From Terriglobia bacterium (lineage in GTDB: Bacteria > Acidobacteriota > Terriglobia > Bryobacterales > Bryobacteraceae): DNA of 64,000 bases. The notes under the pieces were generated by a model. That model saw only the letters and a program-made list of their open reading frames with translations. It was not told the origin of the DNA and made no database searches. The stretch lies in NCBI GenBank assembly GCA_020073145.1, contig JAIQFS010000007.1:96750-160749 (forward strand), in the 5' to 3' direction. Both the position numbers and the translations under genes were made by a program. Positions 35,487 through 45,172 of this stretch are shown one piece after another (within the stretch, counting starts at the first letter, position 1; each line of letters starts with the position of its first letter).

Positions 35487-36913
35487 CGCTGTCTCCAGAG
35501 TTGGCGGAAACTGCGCGGGGGAGGCGGCGGCAGATCGCGCTGGCTGAGCCAAGCGCGCAAGGGGCCGATGTTGAGGAGGGCGGGGACGCGGCTGATCCAG
35601 GCCGCGTCGTCCGCAGCCGCCAGGGAGCCTGCCATGCGACCCGCCATTTCATACGCGCGCGGATGGCGCATCAGCCAGGCAAACGCGCGGAAGGCCAGCT
35701 TCTCCCAACGATTCTGTGATTTCGGCGGATCGTGGCGATGGGCATCGGAACGCAGTTCGAGCAGGATTTTGGGAATATCGATTTTGACGGGGCAGACCTC
35801 GGCGCATGCGCCACACAGGCTGGAGGCGAACGGTAAAGACGGTTCCTGAGGCACTTCTCGAAACTGGGGTGTCAGAATGGCGCCGATCGGGCCGGAATAG
35901 ACCCACGGAAAGCTATGGCCCCCGATCTTGCGGTAGACCGGGCAGGCGTTGAGGCAAGCGCCGCAGCGGATGCAATAGAGGGTCTGCCGCTTCTCGCGGT
36001 CGGCGAGGAGACGGGTCCGCCCATTGTCGAGCAGCAGCACATAGAACTCGTCCGGTCCGTCGATTTCGCCGGGGCGGCGCGGGCCGCTGAGAAAAGAGGT
36101 GTAGACGCTGAGCAACTGGCCGGTGGCACTGCGGGCCAGGAGTTTCAGAAAGGTGGCCAGGTCCTGCGCGCGCGGAATGACTTTCTCGATTCCGGCAATG
36201 GCGATGTGGATTTTGGGCGCGGACGTGGTGAGGCGGGCGTTGCCTTCGTTTTCGACCAAGACGATTGCGCCGGAATCGGCGACGATAAAATTCGCCCCGC
36301 TAATGCCGATATCGGCGGCCAGGAACTTCTGGCGCAGGACGCCACGGGCGATGGCTGTCTGTTTTTCGATCACGGTTTCGCGCGGCACGTGCAGCCGCTC
36401 GGAGAGGATGTCGGCCACGTCATAACGCGTCTTGTGGAGCGCGGGCGCGACGATGTGGTACGGCCGCTCGTGCGCCAGTTGAAGGATGTATTCGCCGAGG
36501 TCGGTCTCCACTGACTCGAGGCCGTGGTGTTCCAACCGCTCGTTGAGATCGATTTCCTCAGTGGTCATCGACTTGGATTTGACGATGAGGCGCGCGCCGC
36601 GCTCCTTGGCGAGCGCGAGAACGAAGTCGGCGACTGCGACGCCGTTCTGGCAGAAGACCACGCGCCCGCCCCTGGCTTCGACGTTGCGCTGGAATTGTTC
36701 GAGGTAGAAGTCGAGGTTGTCGATGGCGTGCTGCTTCAAACGATTGGCCTGGGTGCGCAGTTCCTGGTAGTCGGGAAGCACGCCGGAGGACACGACATTC
36801 AGGCGGCTTTCCTTCAGGCGGCCGGTGGCAGTGTAGATGGCCTGCTGCAGGCGGGCGTCGGAGAGCGCCTCGCGAATCTTGCGATCGAAAACGCCGGGCT
36901 TCTCTCCAGGCAT
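35483..36913 (-). CDS. lutB: iron-sulfur LUD protein, LutB-like
   Basis: The 476-residue protein has an N-terminal LUD domain (KSKSMTTEEIDLNERLEHHG, SGANFIVADSGAIVLVENEG) and two 4Fe-4S motifs near residue 310-370 (YCIRCGACLNACPVY, LCGACAEVCPVKIDIP), followed by a DUF3390-like C-terminus. This is the order of LutB. With LutA and LutC it should oxidise L-lactate to pyruvate. It lies 6 bases after LutA. Confidence 0.93.
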   Translation of the reverse strand: MPGEKPGVFDRKIREALSDARLQQAIYTATGRLKESRLNVVSSGVLPDYQELRTQANRLKQHAIDNLDFYLEQFQRNVEARGGRVVFCQNGVAVADFVLALAKERGARLIVKSKSMTTEEIDLNERLEHHGLESVETDLGEYILQLAHERPYHIVAPALHKTRYDVADILSERLHVPRETVIEKQTAIARGVLRQKFLAADIGISGANFIVADSGAIVLVENEGNARLTTSAPKIHIAIAGIEKVIPRAQDLATFLKLLARSATGQLLSVYTSFLSGPRRPGEIDGPDEFYVLLLDNGRTRLLADREKRQTLYCIRCGACLNACPVYRKIGGHSFPWVYSGPIGAILTPQFREVPQEPSLPFASSLCGACAEVCPVKIDIPKILLELRSDAHRHDPPKSQNRWEKLAFRAFAWLMRHPRAYEMAGRMAGSLAAADDAAWISRVPALLNIGPLRAWLSQRDLPPPPPRSFRQLWRQR

Positions 36914-36919
36914 ATGGTG

Positions 36920-37654
36920 TTACCGGCTGGCCAGCACTTCGGCCAGATGAAGGGTGCGGATGTTGAGGCCGGCGCGGGACAAGGCGCCTTGGATCTGCAT
37001 CAGGCAGCTCGGATCGAGCGAGACCACGGCGCGGGCGCCTGTGCGGACGATGGCGTCGATCTTCTCGCGGGCCATGGCGCCGGAGAGCTCGGCGAATTTC
37101 ACTGAAAAAGTGCCGCCGAAACCGCAGCACTCGGCGGCCGGTTCCATCTCCCGCAGTTCCAGGCCGCGGACGTGCGAGAGCAAACGGCGCGGGGCCGTCT
37201 GAATGCCCAGTTCGCGAAGGGCGTGGCAGCCGTCGTGAAAGGTGACGACGTCATCCAGGCGCGCGCCCACGTCATCCGCGCCGGCCACGTCGGCGAGAAA
37301 GCCCGAAAACTCCCAGACACGCTGTGCCAGGCTTTCGACGCGCGCCAACTGCGGTACGTCCTGGCGGAACAGATCGGCGAAATGGCGGACGATCATGGAG
37401 GTGCAGGAGCCGGAGGGAACCACGACGGCCTCGCTAGATTCGAAGACGTCGAGAAAATGCCGGGCGACGTCGCGGGCCTGGTCGGGATAGCCGCTATTGA
37501 AGGCCGGCTGGCCGCAGCAGGTCTGGGCTTCGGGGAAGTCGACGGTAAAGCCGAGGCCCTCGAGGACGCCAGCCATGGCCAGTCCGATTTTCGGAAACAG
37601 CTGATCGACCATGCAGGTCACGAACAGGGAGACGCGCCGGCTCACGGAGGTCAC
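36920..37654 (-). CDS. lutA: CCG-domain protein, LutA-like
   Basis: The 244-residue product has the two CCG cysteine motifs, TCCGQPAFNSGY and ECCGFGGTFSVK, each with the upstream cysteine of the family (VTCMVDQ, HDGCHALRE), which bind an unusual iron-sulfur cluster. The start is a GTG at 37654 that overlaps the stop of the phosphoesterase gene (GTGA); a GTG at 37645 is also possible. It is the first subunit gene of the Lut complex. Confidence 0.92.
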   Translation of the reverse strand: MTSVSRRVSLFVTCMVDQLFPKIGLAMAGVLEGLGFTVDFPEAQTCCGQPAFNSGYPDQARDVARHFLDVFESSEAVVVPSGSCTSMIVRHFADLFRQDVPQLARVESLAQRVWEFSGFLADVAGADDVGARLDDVVTFHDGCHALRELGIQTAPRRLLSHVRGLELREMEPAAECCGFGGTFSVKFAELSGAMAREKIDAIVRTGARAVVSLDPSCLMQIQGALSRAGLNIRTLHLAEVLASR

Positions 37655-38394
37655 CGGCCCACGCCCAGGCGTTCGGCCAGATACGGAGGCAGGCCGGCCT
37701 GGTGGATTTTCTTTTGGGCGGACTCGATGTCATAGGTCACGCGGCGATAGGAGACGGCCGCGCGTCCGTCGGTCTCATAGACGGCGTACGCGGCGCGCGG
37801 ATCGCCATCGCGCGGTTGACCGACCGAGCCGGGGTTGATCAGATAGCCGCAACTGGGATCGATTTCGATGGATTGGCGGCCGTGGCGGTGAGAGACGGGC
37901 GGAATGGTCTCGATGCGGGACTGGTTCCAGATGAACCCGCCCTGCAAGTGGGTGTGGCCGAAGAAGGCCAGCCGGCTCTCCAGGTAGCCGAAGGCGTCGC
38001 CGGCCTCGTGGGCGGCGGCCACATAGTCATCCTCGTCCCACGGAGAGCCATGCAGAATTTGGAGGCCATCCAGAAGAGCGGGACCCTTGGGCAACTCACG
38101 GACGTAGGCTGCGTTTTCAGGAGAGAGGTTCTGGCCGGTCCAGATGGCGCCGGCGCGGGCCACGGGGTTGAACCACTCCAGATCCTCCTGGCCGCTGCAG
38201 GCCTTATCGTGGTTGCCGCGCACGACCAGGTGGCAATGGTCGCGGACCCATTCGACGACGGGATTGGGGTCGGCGCCGTAGCCCACCAGGTCGCCGCAAC
38301 AGACGATGCGGTCGAAGCCGGGGCCGGCGTCGCGCACGACGGCTTCGAGGGCCTCCCAGTTGGCATGAAGATCGCTGAGGATCAAGTAGCGCAC
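37651..38394 (-). CDS. metallophosphoesterase
   Basis: The 247-residue protein has all motifs of calcineurin-like phosphoesterases of the YfcE/DUF2437 kind: SDLHAN, GDLVGYGADPN, GNHD, HGSP and GHTH. These bind two metal ions. The GTG at 38394 (VRYLILSDLHAN) was chosen because the motif normally follows the start; an ATG at 38460 would add a non-conserved tail. It is the first gene of the operon with lutABC. The substrate is unknown. Confidence 0.9.
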   Translation of the reverse strand: MRYLILSDLHANWEALEAVVRDAGPGFDRIVCCGDLVGYGADPNPVVEWVRDHCHLVVRGNHDKACSGQEDLEWFNPVARAGAIWTGQNLSPENAAYVRELPKGPALLDGLQILHGSPWDEDDYVAAAHEAGDAFGYLESRLAFFGHTHLQGGFIWNQSRIETIPPVSHRHGRQSIEIDPSCGYLINPGSVGQPRDGDPRAAYAVYETDGRAAVSYRRVTYDIESAQKKIHQAGLPPYLAERLGVGR

Positions 38395-38578
38395 GAGTAA
38401 ACCGCCCGGCGACTCATTCAGCCGCCGGCGGGGAGCCTCCGCGGGGCCGATGCCCACCACGAGAATGGAACGGTGCCGTGTCCTGCCAAGATGTGTGCCG
38501 CCAACACCAGATCATAGCGTGTCATCGCGTTTCGATCCACTTGGATTCCGGGTCCGCGACTTCCCGACACTCCAATTC

Positions 38579-39298
38579 TCACACACACCAGGAATTCATC
38601 ACGACGGCGATGGCGGCGGCAGCGGCGGTTTCGGCGCGGAGGACGAGAGGGCCCAGCGACACGGGCAGCCACCCAGCGCCGGAGGCGGCCTGTCGTTCCC
38701 CATCGGTCCACCCGCCTTCCGGTCCGAGCAGCAGGGCCACGCGCGCCGAAGGGATACGGGCCGTCGGCAGTTGTCGCGCCAGCGGAGGAGCCAAGGCCTC
38801 CTCCAGGAAGTAGCGGCAATCCGCGGCTTCCGCAAGTGCGCGCTCGAAGCGAACGGCGGGCAGGATCTCAGGAGCGCGCAAACGCCGCGATTGCTGGCCG
38901 GCCTCACGAACGATGCGCACCCAGCGCTCGGCACGCTTGTGGGAGGCTTCGAAGAGGCCTTTCTCACTGCGCGCGGCCTCGACCGGCAGAATCCGCTCGA
39001 CGCCCAGTTCGGTGGCCTTTTCGAGCATCCATTCGAAGCGGTCGAACTTGACCAGAGCGGCGATCAGGGTGATACGAACCGGCAACTCGGGAGAAACGAC
39101 AGGCTCTACTACGCGGAAGAGCACGCGATCGCCGCGCGCTTCGGCGATTTCGGCCAGGTAGGCCGCCTGCCCATCGGAGATCTCGTATTGGCGTCCCGGT
39201 TCGGCGCGCAGGACGCGGGTCAGGTGGCGCGCATCGTCCCCGCGCAGTTCGGCGGCGCCGGCGCGCACCTCATCTACAAAGAATCGTCGTCTGGCCAA
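38579..39298 (-). CDS. rsmE: 16S rRNA (uracil1498-N3)-methyltransferase
   Basis: From the TTG at 39298 (ARRRFFVDEV) the 239-residue protein matches RsmE: PUA-like N-terminal part (HLTRVLRAEPG), then the SPOUT methyltransferase core with EKATELGVERILPV, REAGQQSRR and the knot LLLGPEGGWTDGE, LVLRAETAAAAAI. No ATG is near the start, so TTG is likely. It is divergent from ruvA, 28 bases between the starts. Confidence 0.92.
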   Translation of the reverse strand: MARRRFFVDEVRAGAAELRGDDARHLTRVLRAEPGRQYEISDGQAAYLAEIAEARGDRVLFRVVEPVVSPELPVRITLIAALVKFDRFEWMLEKATELGVERILPVEAARSEKGLFEASHKRAERWVRIVREAGQQSRRLRAPEILPAVRFERALAEAADCRYFLEEALAPPLARQLPTARIPSARVALLLGPEGGWTDGERQAASGAGWLPVSLGPLVLRAETAAAAAIAVVMNSWCV

Positions 39299-39326
39299 GG
39301 GTCGAAATCCCCTACAATACGAGTTT

Positions 39327-39917
39327 ATGATCGCTCTGTTGCGGGGGGTGCTGCTCGAGAAGCATCCGAACCAGGTTATCGTGGAAACCGGCGGCGTGGG
39401 GTACGACGTGACGATTCCGGTTTCCACCTTCACGCACCTGCCCGACGCCGGCGCCGAGGTGCGGCTGCGCATCCACACGCACGTGCGCGAGGATGCTCTC
39501 GCGCTGTACGGCTTCCTGACGCAGGACGAGAAAGGGTTGTTCGAGAAACTGATCGGGGTGAGCGGGATCGGACCGACTCTGGCGGTGAAGATTCTGTCCG
39601 GCGTGACGGCGCCGGATCTGATTCAGGCCATCCGGCGGGGGGAAGTGGAGCGGCTGGTACGTATTCCGGGAGTGGGCAAGAAGACGGCGGAGCGCATGGT
39701 GCTGGAACTGCGCGACAAGCTACCGGCGGCCGCGGGAGGAGAACCGGAAGCCGCGGCGGCAGTGCTTTCGGCCATCGAGCAGGACGTGCTTTCCGCGCTG
39801 CTGAACCTGGGCTGCGCCCGCGCGCAGGCGGAAGGCGCGGTGCGTAAGGCCAAGGCGGCTGGAGCGCCAGGCGAATTCGAGCCGCTCTTCCGGCGCGCGC
39901 TGGAACTGGTTCGTTGA
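39327..39917 (+). CDS. ruvA: Holliday junction helicase subunit RuvA
   Basis: The 196-residue protein has the OB-fold start ([20 protein letters not shown]), the two HhH motifs ([38 protein letters not shown]) and the C-terminal three-helix domain that contacts RuvB. It binds Holliday junctions as tetramers. It is followed by ruvB after 31 bases. Length is normal. Confidence 0.97.
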   Translation: MIALLRGVLLEKHPNQVIVETGGVGYDVTIPVSTFTHLPDAGAEVRLRIHTHVREDALALYGFLTQDEKGLFEKLIGVSGIGPTLAVKILSGVTAPDLIQAIRRGEVERLVRIPGVGKKTAERMVLELRDKLPAAAGGEPEAAAAVLSAIEQDVLSALLNLGCARAQAEGAVRKAKAAGAPGEFEPLFRRALELVR

Positions 39918-39948
39918 CCCGCGTGTATCCGGGGTAAGCTGGTATCGA

Positions 39949-40977
39949 ATGACTGACCGGCACGTAGTTTCCGGCGATCTTCAACCTGAGGACCTCCAAT
40001 TCGAAGCAGGGCTGCGGCCGCGCCGCCTGGTCGATTTCACCGGGCAGATCAAGCTGAAGGAGAACCTGTCGATCGCGATTGAGGCCGCGCGGATGCGTGG
40101 TGAAGCCATGGACCACGTGCTCCTGTACGGCCCTCCGGGTTTGGGCAAGACCACGCTGGCTTCGATCATCGCCGAGGAATTGAAAGTGGAGTTCAGCGCC
40201 ACGTCGGGGCCGGTGCTGCAGAAGAAGCTCGATCTCACCGGCATTCTGAGCAATATCCGAGCGAAGCAGGTGTTTTTCATCGACGAAATCCACCGGCTGC
40301 TGCCGGATGTGGAAGAAATGCTGTACTCGGCGCTGGAGGATTTCCGTGTGGACATCCTGGTGGGCGCCGGACCGGGCGCGCGCACCCATTCGCTGCCGCT
40401 GCCGAAGTTCACGGGGATCGGGGCCACCACGCGCCAGGGGCTGGTAAGCGCACCGCTGCGAGGCCGGTTCGGGTTGGTGCTGCGGCTCGATCCGTATCGG
40501 GTGGATGAACTGAAGTCGATTGTGAACCGGTCGGCGCGGCTGCTGAACGCGGAGATCGAAGACGCCGCGGCCGAGGAGATTGCCCGGCGCTGCCGCGGGA
40601 CGCCGCGCATTGCGAACCGTCTGCTGCGGCGGGTCCGCGATTACGCCCAAGTGCGCGCCGACGGCCGCATCACTCAGCCGGTGACGCAGACCGCGCTCGA
40701 CCTGCTCGACGTGGACCGTCACGGCCTGGATGAAATCGACCAGAAGATCATGATGACGATTCTGGAAAAATACCGCGGCGGACCTGTCGGGCTGGGCACG
40801 ATCGCGGCATCCATTTCCGAAGAACCGGACACCATCGAAGAGGTGTACGAACCTTACCTGATTCAGCTTGGATTTCTGAATCGGACGCCGCGCGGCCGTG
40901 AGGCCACCGCGCTGGCCTTCGAGCACTTCAAGGTGAAGCCCAAGACGCGGAATGGCGACCAGCCGGGGCTGTTTTAG
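39949..40977 (+). CDS. ruvB: Holliday junction branch migration ATPase RuvB
   Basis: The 342-residue protein has [12 protein letters not shown], Walker [12 protein letters not shown], Walker [29 protein letters not shown] and the C-terminal winged helix ([16 protein letters not shown]). It is the motor of the RuvAB complex. It is followed by folK after 7 bases. Confidence 0.97.
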   Translation: MTDRHVVSGDLQPEDLQFEAGLRPRRLVDFTGQIKLKENLSIAIEAARMRGEAMDHVLLYGPPGLGKTTLASIIAEELKVEFSATSGPVLQKKLDLTGILSNIRAKQVFFIDEIHRLLPDVEEMLYSALEDFRVDILVGAGPGARTHSLPLPKFTGIGATTRQGLVSAPLRGRFGLVLRLDPYRVDELKSIVNRSARLLNAEIEDAAAEEIARRCRGTPRIANRLLRRVRDYAQVRADGRITQPVTQTALDLLDVDRHGLDEIDQKIMMTILEKYRGGPVGLGTIAASISEEPDTIEEVYEPYLIQLGFLNRTPRGREATALAFEHFKVKPKTRNGDQPGLF

Positions 40978-40984
40978 CTTTCCG

Positions 40985-41488
40985 ATGAAAACGATTTATC
41001 TGGGTCTCGGCTCCAACGTGGGCAACCGTACGCAAAACCTGGAAACGGCGCTCGCGAAACTGGCCGAGGCGGGCCTGCGCCTCGGGCGCGTCTCGTCGGT
41101 TTATGAAACCGAGCCGGTCGGGTTTACCGCCCAGCACTGGTTCTACAATCTGGTGGTGGAGGCGGAGACGGAACTGTTCCCGATGCAACTGCTGTCGCGC
41201 GTGGCGCGGATCGAGCGGGAACTCGGACGGGTGCGTACGGTGCGCAATGGACCGCGAACCATCGACATCGACATCCTGTTGTACGGCCGGGCCGTTGTGC
41301 GCAGTCTCAAGCTGGAGATCCCGCATCCGCGCATGGCCGAGCGGCGCTTTGTGCTGGCCCCGCTGGCCGAACTCGCGTCCGACCTGCGCCACCCGGTCAC
41401 CCATCAGACCATGCGCGCGCTCCTGGAAGACGCCCCGGCTCAGACGGTGCGGCGGCTGGATTTGAAATTGAGATGGTCCGTCGCCTGA
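40985..41488 (+). CDS. folK: 2-amino-4-hydroxy-6-hydroxymethyldihydropteridine pyrophosphokinase
   Basis: The 167-residue protein has IYLGLGSNVGNRTQNL, VSSVYETEPVG, WFYNLVVEAETEL and the family signature GPRTIDIDILLYG, which holds the metal-binding aspartates. It makes the pterin pyrophosphate used in folate synthesis. The ATG at 40985 directly precedes the first strand. It is co-transcribed with ruvAB. Confidence 0.95.
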   Translation: MKTIYLGLGSNVGNRTQNLETALAKLAEAGLRLGRVSSVYETEPVGFTAQHWFYNLVVEAETELFPMQLLSRVARIERELGRVRTVRNGPRTIDIDILLYGRAVVRSLKLEIPHPRMAERRFVLAPLAELASDLRHPVTHQTMRALLEDAPAQTVRRLDLKLRWSVA

Positions 41489-41506
41489 TACACTCGTAGT
41501 TCTCCC

Positions 41507-43420
41507 GTGCAGGATATCCACGCCGCCCTGAAACGCTACTGGGGCTACGACTCCTTCCGACCGCTGCAAGAGCGGATCATCCAAAGCCTGATGGCGGGCA
41601 GCGATGTCGCGGTGGTGATGCCTACCGGAGGCGGCAAATCGCTGTGCTACCAGTTGCCCGCGCTGGTGCTGGGCCAGACGGTGGTGGTGATCTCGCCGCT
41701 GATCGCGCTGATGCAGGACCAGGTGGCGCAGCTTTCCGAGATGGGGATTCCGGCGGCGCTACTCAACAGCACGCTGCCGCCGGAGGAACAGCGCACGGTG
41801 ATGCGCGCCGCCACGCAGGGCGCCTTCCGGCTGCTCTATCTGTCGCCGGAGCGGCTGGCGCGGCAGGATACCATTGGGTGGCTTCGACAGGTGCCGGTGG
41901 CCTGCTTCGCCATCGACGAAGCGCATTGCATTTCGGAATGGGGGCATGAATTCCGTCCGGAATACCGGCAGCTCAGCGCGCTCCGCCAGCAGTTCCCCGA
42001 CAAGCCCATCGCCGCTTTCACGGCCAGCGCCACGCGGCGTGTGCGGCACGATATCCTGCAGCAGCTCCAGCTTCACGACCCGCACAAGTACATCGCCAGC
42101 TTCCACCGCACGAATCTGCGATACATCGTGCACAAATGCGAAAAGCAGGATCACCAGCGGCTGCTGCTGGCCGGGCTGCGGGCATACGCCGGCGAGAGCG
42201 TGATCGTCTACGCGCCCACCATCGCCACCGTGGAGCAGACGGTGGACTTCCTGGCGGACCGCAAGATCTCCGCGATTCCGTATCACGGGCAGATGGAGAC
42301 CGGCGCGCGGCGGCGCAACCAGGAGCGCTGGATGAACGACGAAGTGCGGGTGCTGGTGGGCACCATTGCGTTCGGGCTGGGCATCAACAAGGCGGCGGTG
42401 CGCGCGGTGATCCACACGTCTCTGCCGAAATCCATCGAGCAGTATTACCAGGAGGCGGGCCGCGCCGGGCGCGACGGCGAGCCGTCGGATTGCGTGCTGT
42501 TGTGGCAGCCCAAGGATGCGGGCCTGCTGGCCTACTTCATCGACAAGCTGACCGATCCCGACGAAAAAGAGCGCGCCTGGCAGCGATATCACGCTGTGCG
42601 GGGCTTCGCCGAAAACGGAAAATGCCGGCACTACCAGATCTGCCATCACTTCGGCCAGGTTCCGAAGTGGCAGCGCTGCGAGATGTGCGACGTGTGTGGC
42701 AATCTTCCGGCGTGGCTGGCAGAGCCGCCGGAAGAGAAACTCCGATCTGCGAGAAAGAAGACGCCGCGCAAGGCCGAGGTATCGACCAAGGCCGATGTGC
42801 CGACCAAGGCCGAGGCGCCGCGGAAAGCGGAGCCCGCCAGATTGCCGGCAGGGGCGGGTGGTACAGACTTGATGGACTTCTTCAAGGATTGGCGGCGTCG
42901 CACGGCTCAGCGGGCCCAGGTGCCGGCATACGTTGTACTGAGTGATGCCTCGCTCGAAGACCTCTGCCGCAAGCGGCCGGGCAATCTGAGGGAGTTGTTG
43001 CAGGTGTTCGGGATCGGCGAGCGCAAGGCGGAATTGTACGGGAGCGAGATCTTCGCCGCGTTCGAAGCCTTCGACCAGGGCGCCCGTGCCGCTGCTCACG
43101 ACGTGGCGCAGGTCTCTCCGGCCGATGAGACCATCCGGCTGCTGGGGGAAGGCAAGAGTTTCGAGGAGATCGCGCAGATTCGGGGGCGCCAAATGACCAC
43201 GGTGGTCAACATGGTGGCGGATCTGATCGAAAAGGGCCGCGTGGAATACCGCGTCGATTGGGTGGGAGCCGAGAACCACCAGCGTATTGCGGAAGTGGTG
43301 GCCCGGCTGGGCTCGCAGTGGCTGAAGCCCTTACGCGAAGCGCTGCCGGCGGAGATTACCTACGAACAAATCCGGTTGGTGGTGGCGTCGGCGCGGCGCC
43401 ATGCGGATCGAGAATCATAG
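41507..43420 (+). CDS. recQ: RecQ-family ATP-dependent DNA helicase
   Basis: The 637-residue protein starts with a GTG and has Walker A TGGGKSLCYQ, DEAH in AIDEAHCISEWGHEFRPEY, YYQEAGRAGRDG, the zinc cysteines CRHYQICHHF and CEMCDVC, and a C-terminal HRDC domain (about 465-535). Between the zinc part and HRDC is a Lys/Ala repeat linker (KAEVSTKADVPTKAEAPRKA, residues about 425-445). The tail has a Helix-hairpin-like RQM domain part (GEGKSFEEIAQIRGRQMTTV). It follows folK. Confidence 0.95.
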   Translation: MQDIHAALKRYWGYDSFRPLQERIIQSLMAGSDVAVVMPTGGGKSLCYQLPALVLGQTVVVISPLIALMQDQVAQLSEMGIPAALLNSTLPPEEQRTVMRAATQGAFRLLYLSPERLARQDTIGWLRQVPVACFAIDEAHCISEWGHEFRPEYRQLSALRQQFPDKPIAAFTASATRRVRHDILQQLQLHDPHKYIASFHRTNLRYIVHKCEKQDHQRLLLAGLRAYAGESVIVYAPTIATVEQTVDFLADRKISAIPYHGQMETGARRRNQERWMNDEVRVLVGTIAFGLGINKAAVRAVIHTSLPKSIEQYYQEAGRAGRDGEPSDCVLLWQPKDAGLLAYFIDKLTDPDEKERAWQRYHAVRGFAENGKCRHYQICHHFGQVPKWQRCEMCDVCGNLPAWLAEPPEEKLRSARKKTPRKAEVSTKADVPTKAEAPRKAEPARLPAGAGGTDLMDFFKDWRRRTAQRAQVPAYVVLSDASLEDLCRKRPGNLRELLQVFGIGERKAELYGSEIFAAFEAFDQGARAAAHDVAQVSPADETIRLLGEGKSFEEIAQIRGRQMTTVVNMVADLIEKGRVEYRVDWVGAENHQRIAEVVARLGSQWLKPLREALPAEITYEQIRLVVASARRHADRES

Positions 43421-43468
43421 GATCTAATATCATTGCTATGTCATGCCCGGATTCGCCGCCAGAATCGG

Positions 43469-43609
43469 GTGGCGCCCGCGGATGCGATCCACCTGGCGAG
43501 CGCCGCCGAGGCAGGCGTAGACCTGTTCCTGACGAACGATCGCGCCCTGTTGGAGCTGGTTGTCGACGGGATTCAGTTCATCGCCGGAATGGACGTGAAC
43601 TTCATCTGA
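43469..43609 (+). pseudogene. C-terminal remnant of a PIN-domain (VapC-like) toxin
   Basis: The frame reads VAPADAIHLASAAEAGVDLF, LTNDRALLELVVDGIQFIAG, MDVNFI and stops. DAIHLASA and LFLTND are the last two motifs of PIN nucleases. The first half with its acidic residues is missing, and no antitoxin gene is present. It is a decayed toxin gene just after recQ. Confidence 0.7.
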
Positions 43610-43615
43610 CGAGAG

Positions 43616-44209
43616 TCAAATGAACATTTCCTCGTCCTGGGTGGCGTGATCGACCGAGGGCCGGCGCGTTCCGTGGACCAAGGCGGAAACCGCGGCGCTG
43701 ATGCCTGCCGCCACGCCGTTCACCTCCCGCACGGGCCGCAAGACCGCGCGTTTCATGGCGTCGCCGGCTTGCTCCAGGTGTTCGACCGTCTGGTCCACCG
43801 AGCGGTCAATCTGGTCCAGCCGCACGCGCGCTTTCTCGCCGGCATCGCCCAGCAGTTCGCCGATACGCTCGACCTGTTGGCGGCTCGACTTGGAAATGGC
43901 CACGGCCTCGGTCGCGATCTCGGCCACGCGCGGCCGCGTTTCGTTAATCAATTTCTCGGCAGCCGCCAGGACCCGATTGGTGGCATCCATAGCGGGGGTC
44001 ACCCGGTCAATCATGGGGCCGAATTTTTCAAGCACAGGGACCGCGTCGGCGGACACCGTCTGCAGTTGATCCACCAGCGGGAAAATCTTCTTTTGGATCC
44101 GGCTCGCCACGCGATAAAGCGCGATGGCCACGCCGGCCTGCACCAGGAACGCGAAGCAGGCCAGCGCAACCGCCGTCGTGATTACGATTCGAAATAAATC
44201 TTCAGTCAT
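43616..44209 (-). CDS. membrane-anchored coiled-coil protein (DUF948-like)
   Basis: The 197-residue product has one N-terminal membrane helix (IVITTAVALACFAFLVQAGV) and a long helical, coiled-coil-like part with repeats (VLEKFGPMIDRVTPAMDATN, LLGDAGEKARVRLDQIDRSV). It resembles the DUF948 proteins that occur with YtxH proteins, and the YtxH gene lies 18 bases upstream. They may belong to an envelope stress response. Function unknown. Confidence 0.8.
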   Translation of the reverse strand: MTEDLFRIVITTAVALACFAFLVQAGVAIALYRVASRIQKKIFPLVDQLQTVSADAVPVLEKFGPMIDRVTPAMDATNRVLAAAEKLINETRPRVAEIATEAVAISKSSRQQVERIGELLGDAGEKARVRLDQIDRSVDQTVEHLEQAGDAMKRAVLRPVREVNGVAAGISAAVSALVHGTRRPSVDHATQDEEMFI

Positions 44210-44227
44210 TTTCCCGCTGGGACGTGT

Positions 44228-44530
44228 CTACTGGGCGATGCCTTCGGATGGCGGCTGATTGACGGCATCGCGATAGGCCTGCCGTCCGGCTTGGACCGCG
44301 TCGGCAAGCGTATCCCTCTGCCGGCTCAGGGTATCCTTCCCCTTGTCCACCCAATCCGCGGCAGCCTGCTTGGCCTCGGTGCCGCGCTGCTTCAAGTAAT
44401 CGGTGCCTTCGCCGGCCTTCGACCGCAGCAACTCGCGCGTCTCCTGACCAGACTTAGGCGCGAACAGCATGCCAATCCCGACCCCCACACCCAAACCCAA
44501 CAGAAAGGCTGATAGTCCGTTCTTATCCAT
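44228..44530 (-). CDS. YtxH-domain protein
   Basis: The 100-residue product has the YtxH start: a glycine-rich membrane segment (SAFLLGLGVGVGIGMLFAPK) followed by SGQETRELLRSKAGEG and a charged helical tail. In other bacteria such proteins are stress-induced. It is the first of a two-gene operon and is divergent from recX. GGAGG lies 5 bases before the ATG. Confidence 0.9.
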   Translation of the reverse strand: MDKNGLSAFLLGLGVGVGIGMLFAPKSGQETRELLRSKAGEGTDYLKQRGTEAKQAAADWVDKGKDTLSRQRDTLADAVQAGRQAYRDAVNQPPSEGIAQ

Positions 44531-44629
44531 CGTTCCTCCTTACGTAGGCCCAAAACCGCGATGATCCCGGAAAAGGATACTGCCAGATTACGGCTGTTTC
44601 CAGTATACTCCGCAGTGAATCGACCATTT

Positions 44630-45172
44630 ATGGAGGAACGAAAGAAACGCACGCTGGAGGGCGAGGCGCTGTGGTCCCACGCGCTGAAACTACTCGGGAA
44701 CCGCGCGCACTCGACCGGCGAATTGCGGGAGAAACTGCGCCGCCGCGCGGCCCGCGTGGCCGAGGTGGACGACGTGCTGGCGCGCCTGAAGGACCATGGG
44801 TACCTGAACGACCAGCGCTTCGCCGAGAATTTTGCGGCCTCCCGCTTGGCCAACGACCGGTTTGGCAAGACGCGAGTGATTCAGGATCTGCGGCAGCGCC
44901 GCGTGGCCCCGGCGCTAGCCGAGCGGGCGGCGCGCGAGGTCTATCGGGACGTCAACGAGGAGGCGCTCATCGAGGAGGTGATCCGCCGCAAATACCGCCT
45001 CGCGCCGCGCGAAGGCCTGTTCCGGGAGGATAAAGACCTCGCCTCGGCATACCGCCGCCTGTTGCATGCGGGCTTTCGCACAGGCGACATCGTGCGCGTG
45101 CTCAAGCGCTTCGCCAAGAATCCGGACCTGCTGGACACGTGGGAGCCGCCGGAAGAGGCGACGGACGATTGA
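44630..45172 (+). CDS. recX: RecX-family regulator of RecA
   Basis: From the ATG at 44630 the 180-residue protein has the three-helix repeats of RecX: ALKLLGNRAHSTGELREKLR, VLARLKDHGYLNDQRFAENF, LRQRRVAPALAERAAREVYR and YRRLLHAGFRTGDIVRVLKR. RecX inhibits RecA filaments. TATACT at 44604-44609 may be the -10 box. recA is not in the window. Confidence 0.92.
   Translation: MEERKKRTLEGEALWSHALKLLGNRAHSTGELREKLRRRAARVAEVDDVLARLKDHGYLNDQRFAENFAASRLANDRFGKTRVIQDLRQRRVAPALAERAAREVYRDVNEEALIEEVIRRKYRLAPREGLFREDKDLASAYRRLLHAGFRTGDIVRVLKRFAKNPDLLDTWEPPEEATDD

Noticed and set aside
41759..43279. Open frame of 506 codons on the minus strand
   Set aside because: It is antisense to recQ, which has all helicase motifs.
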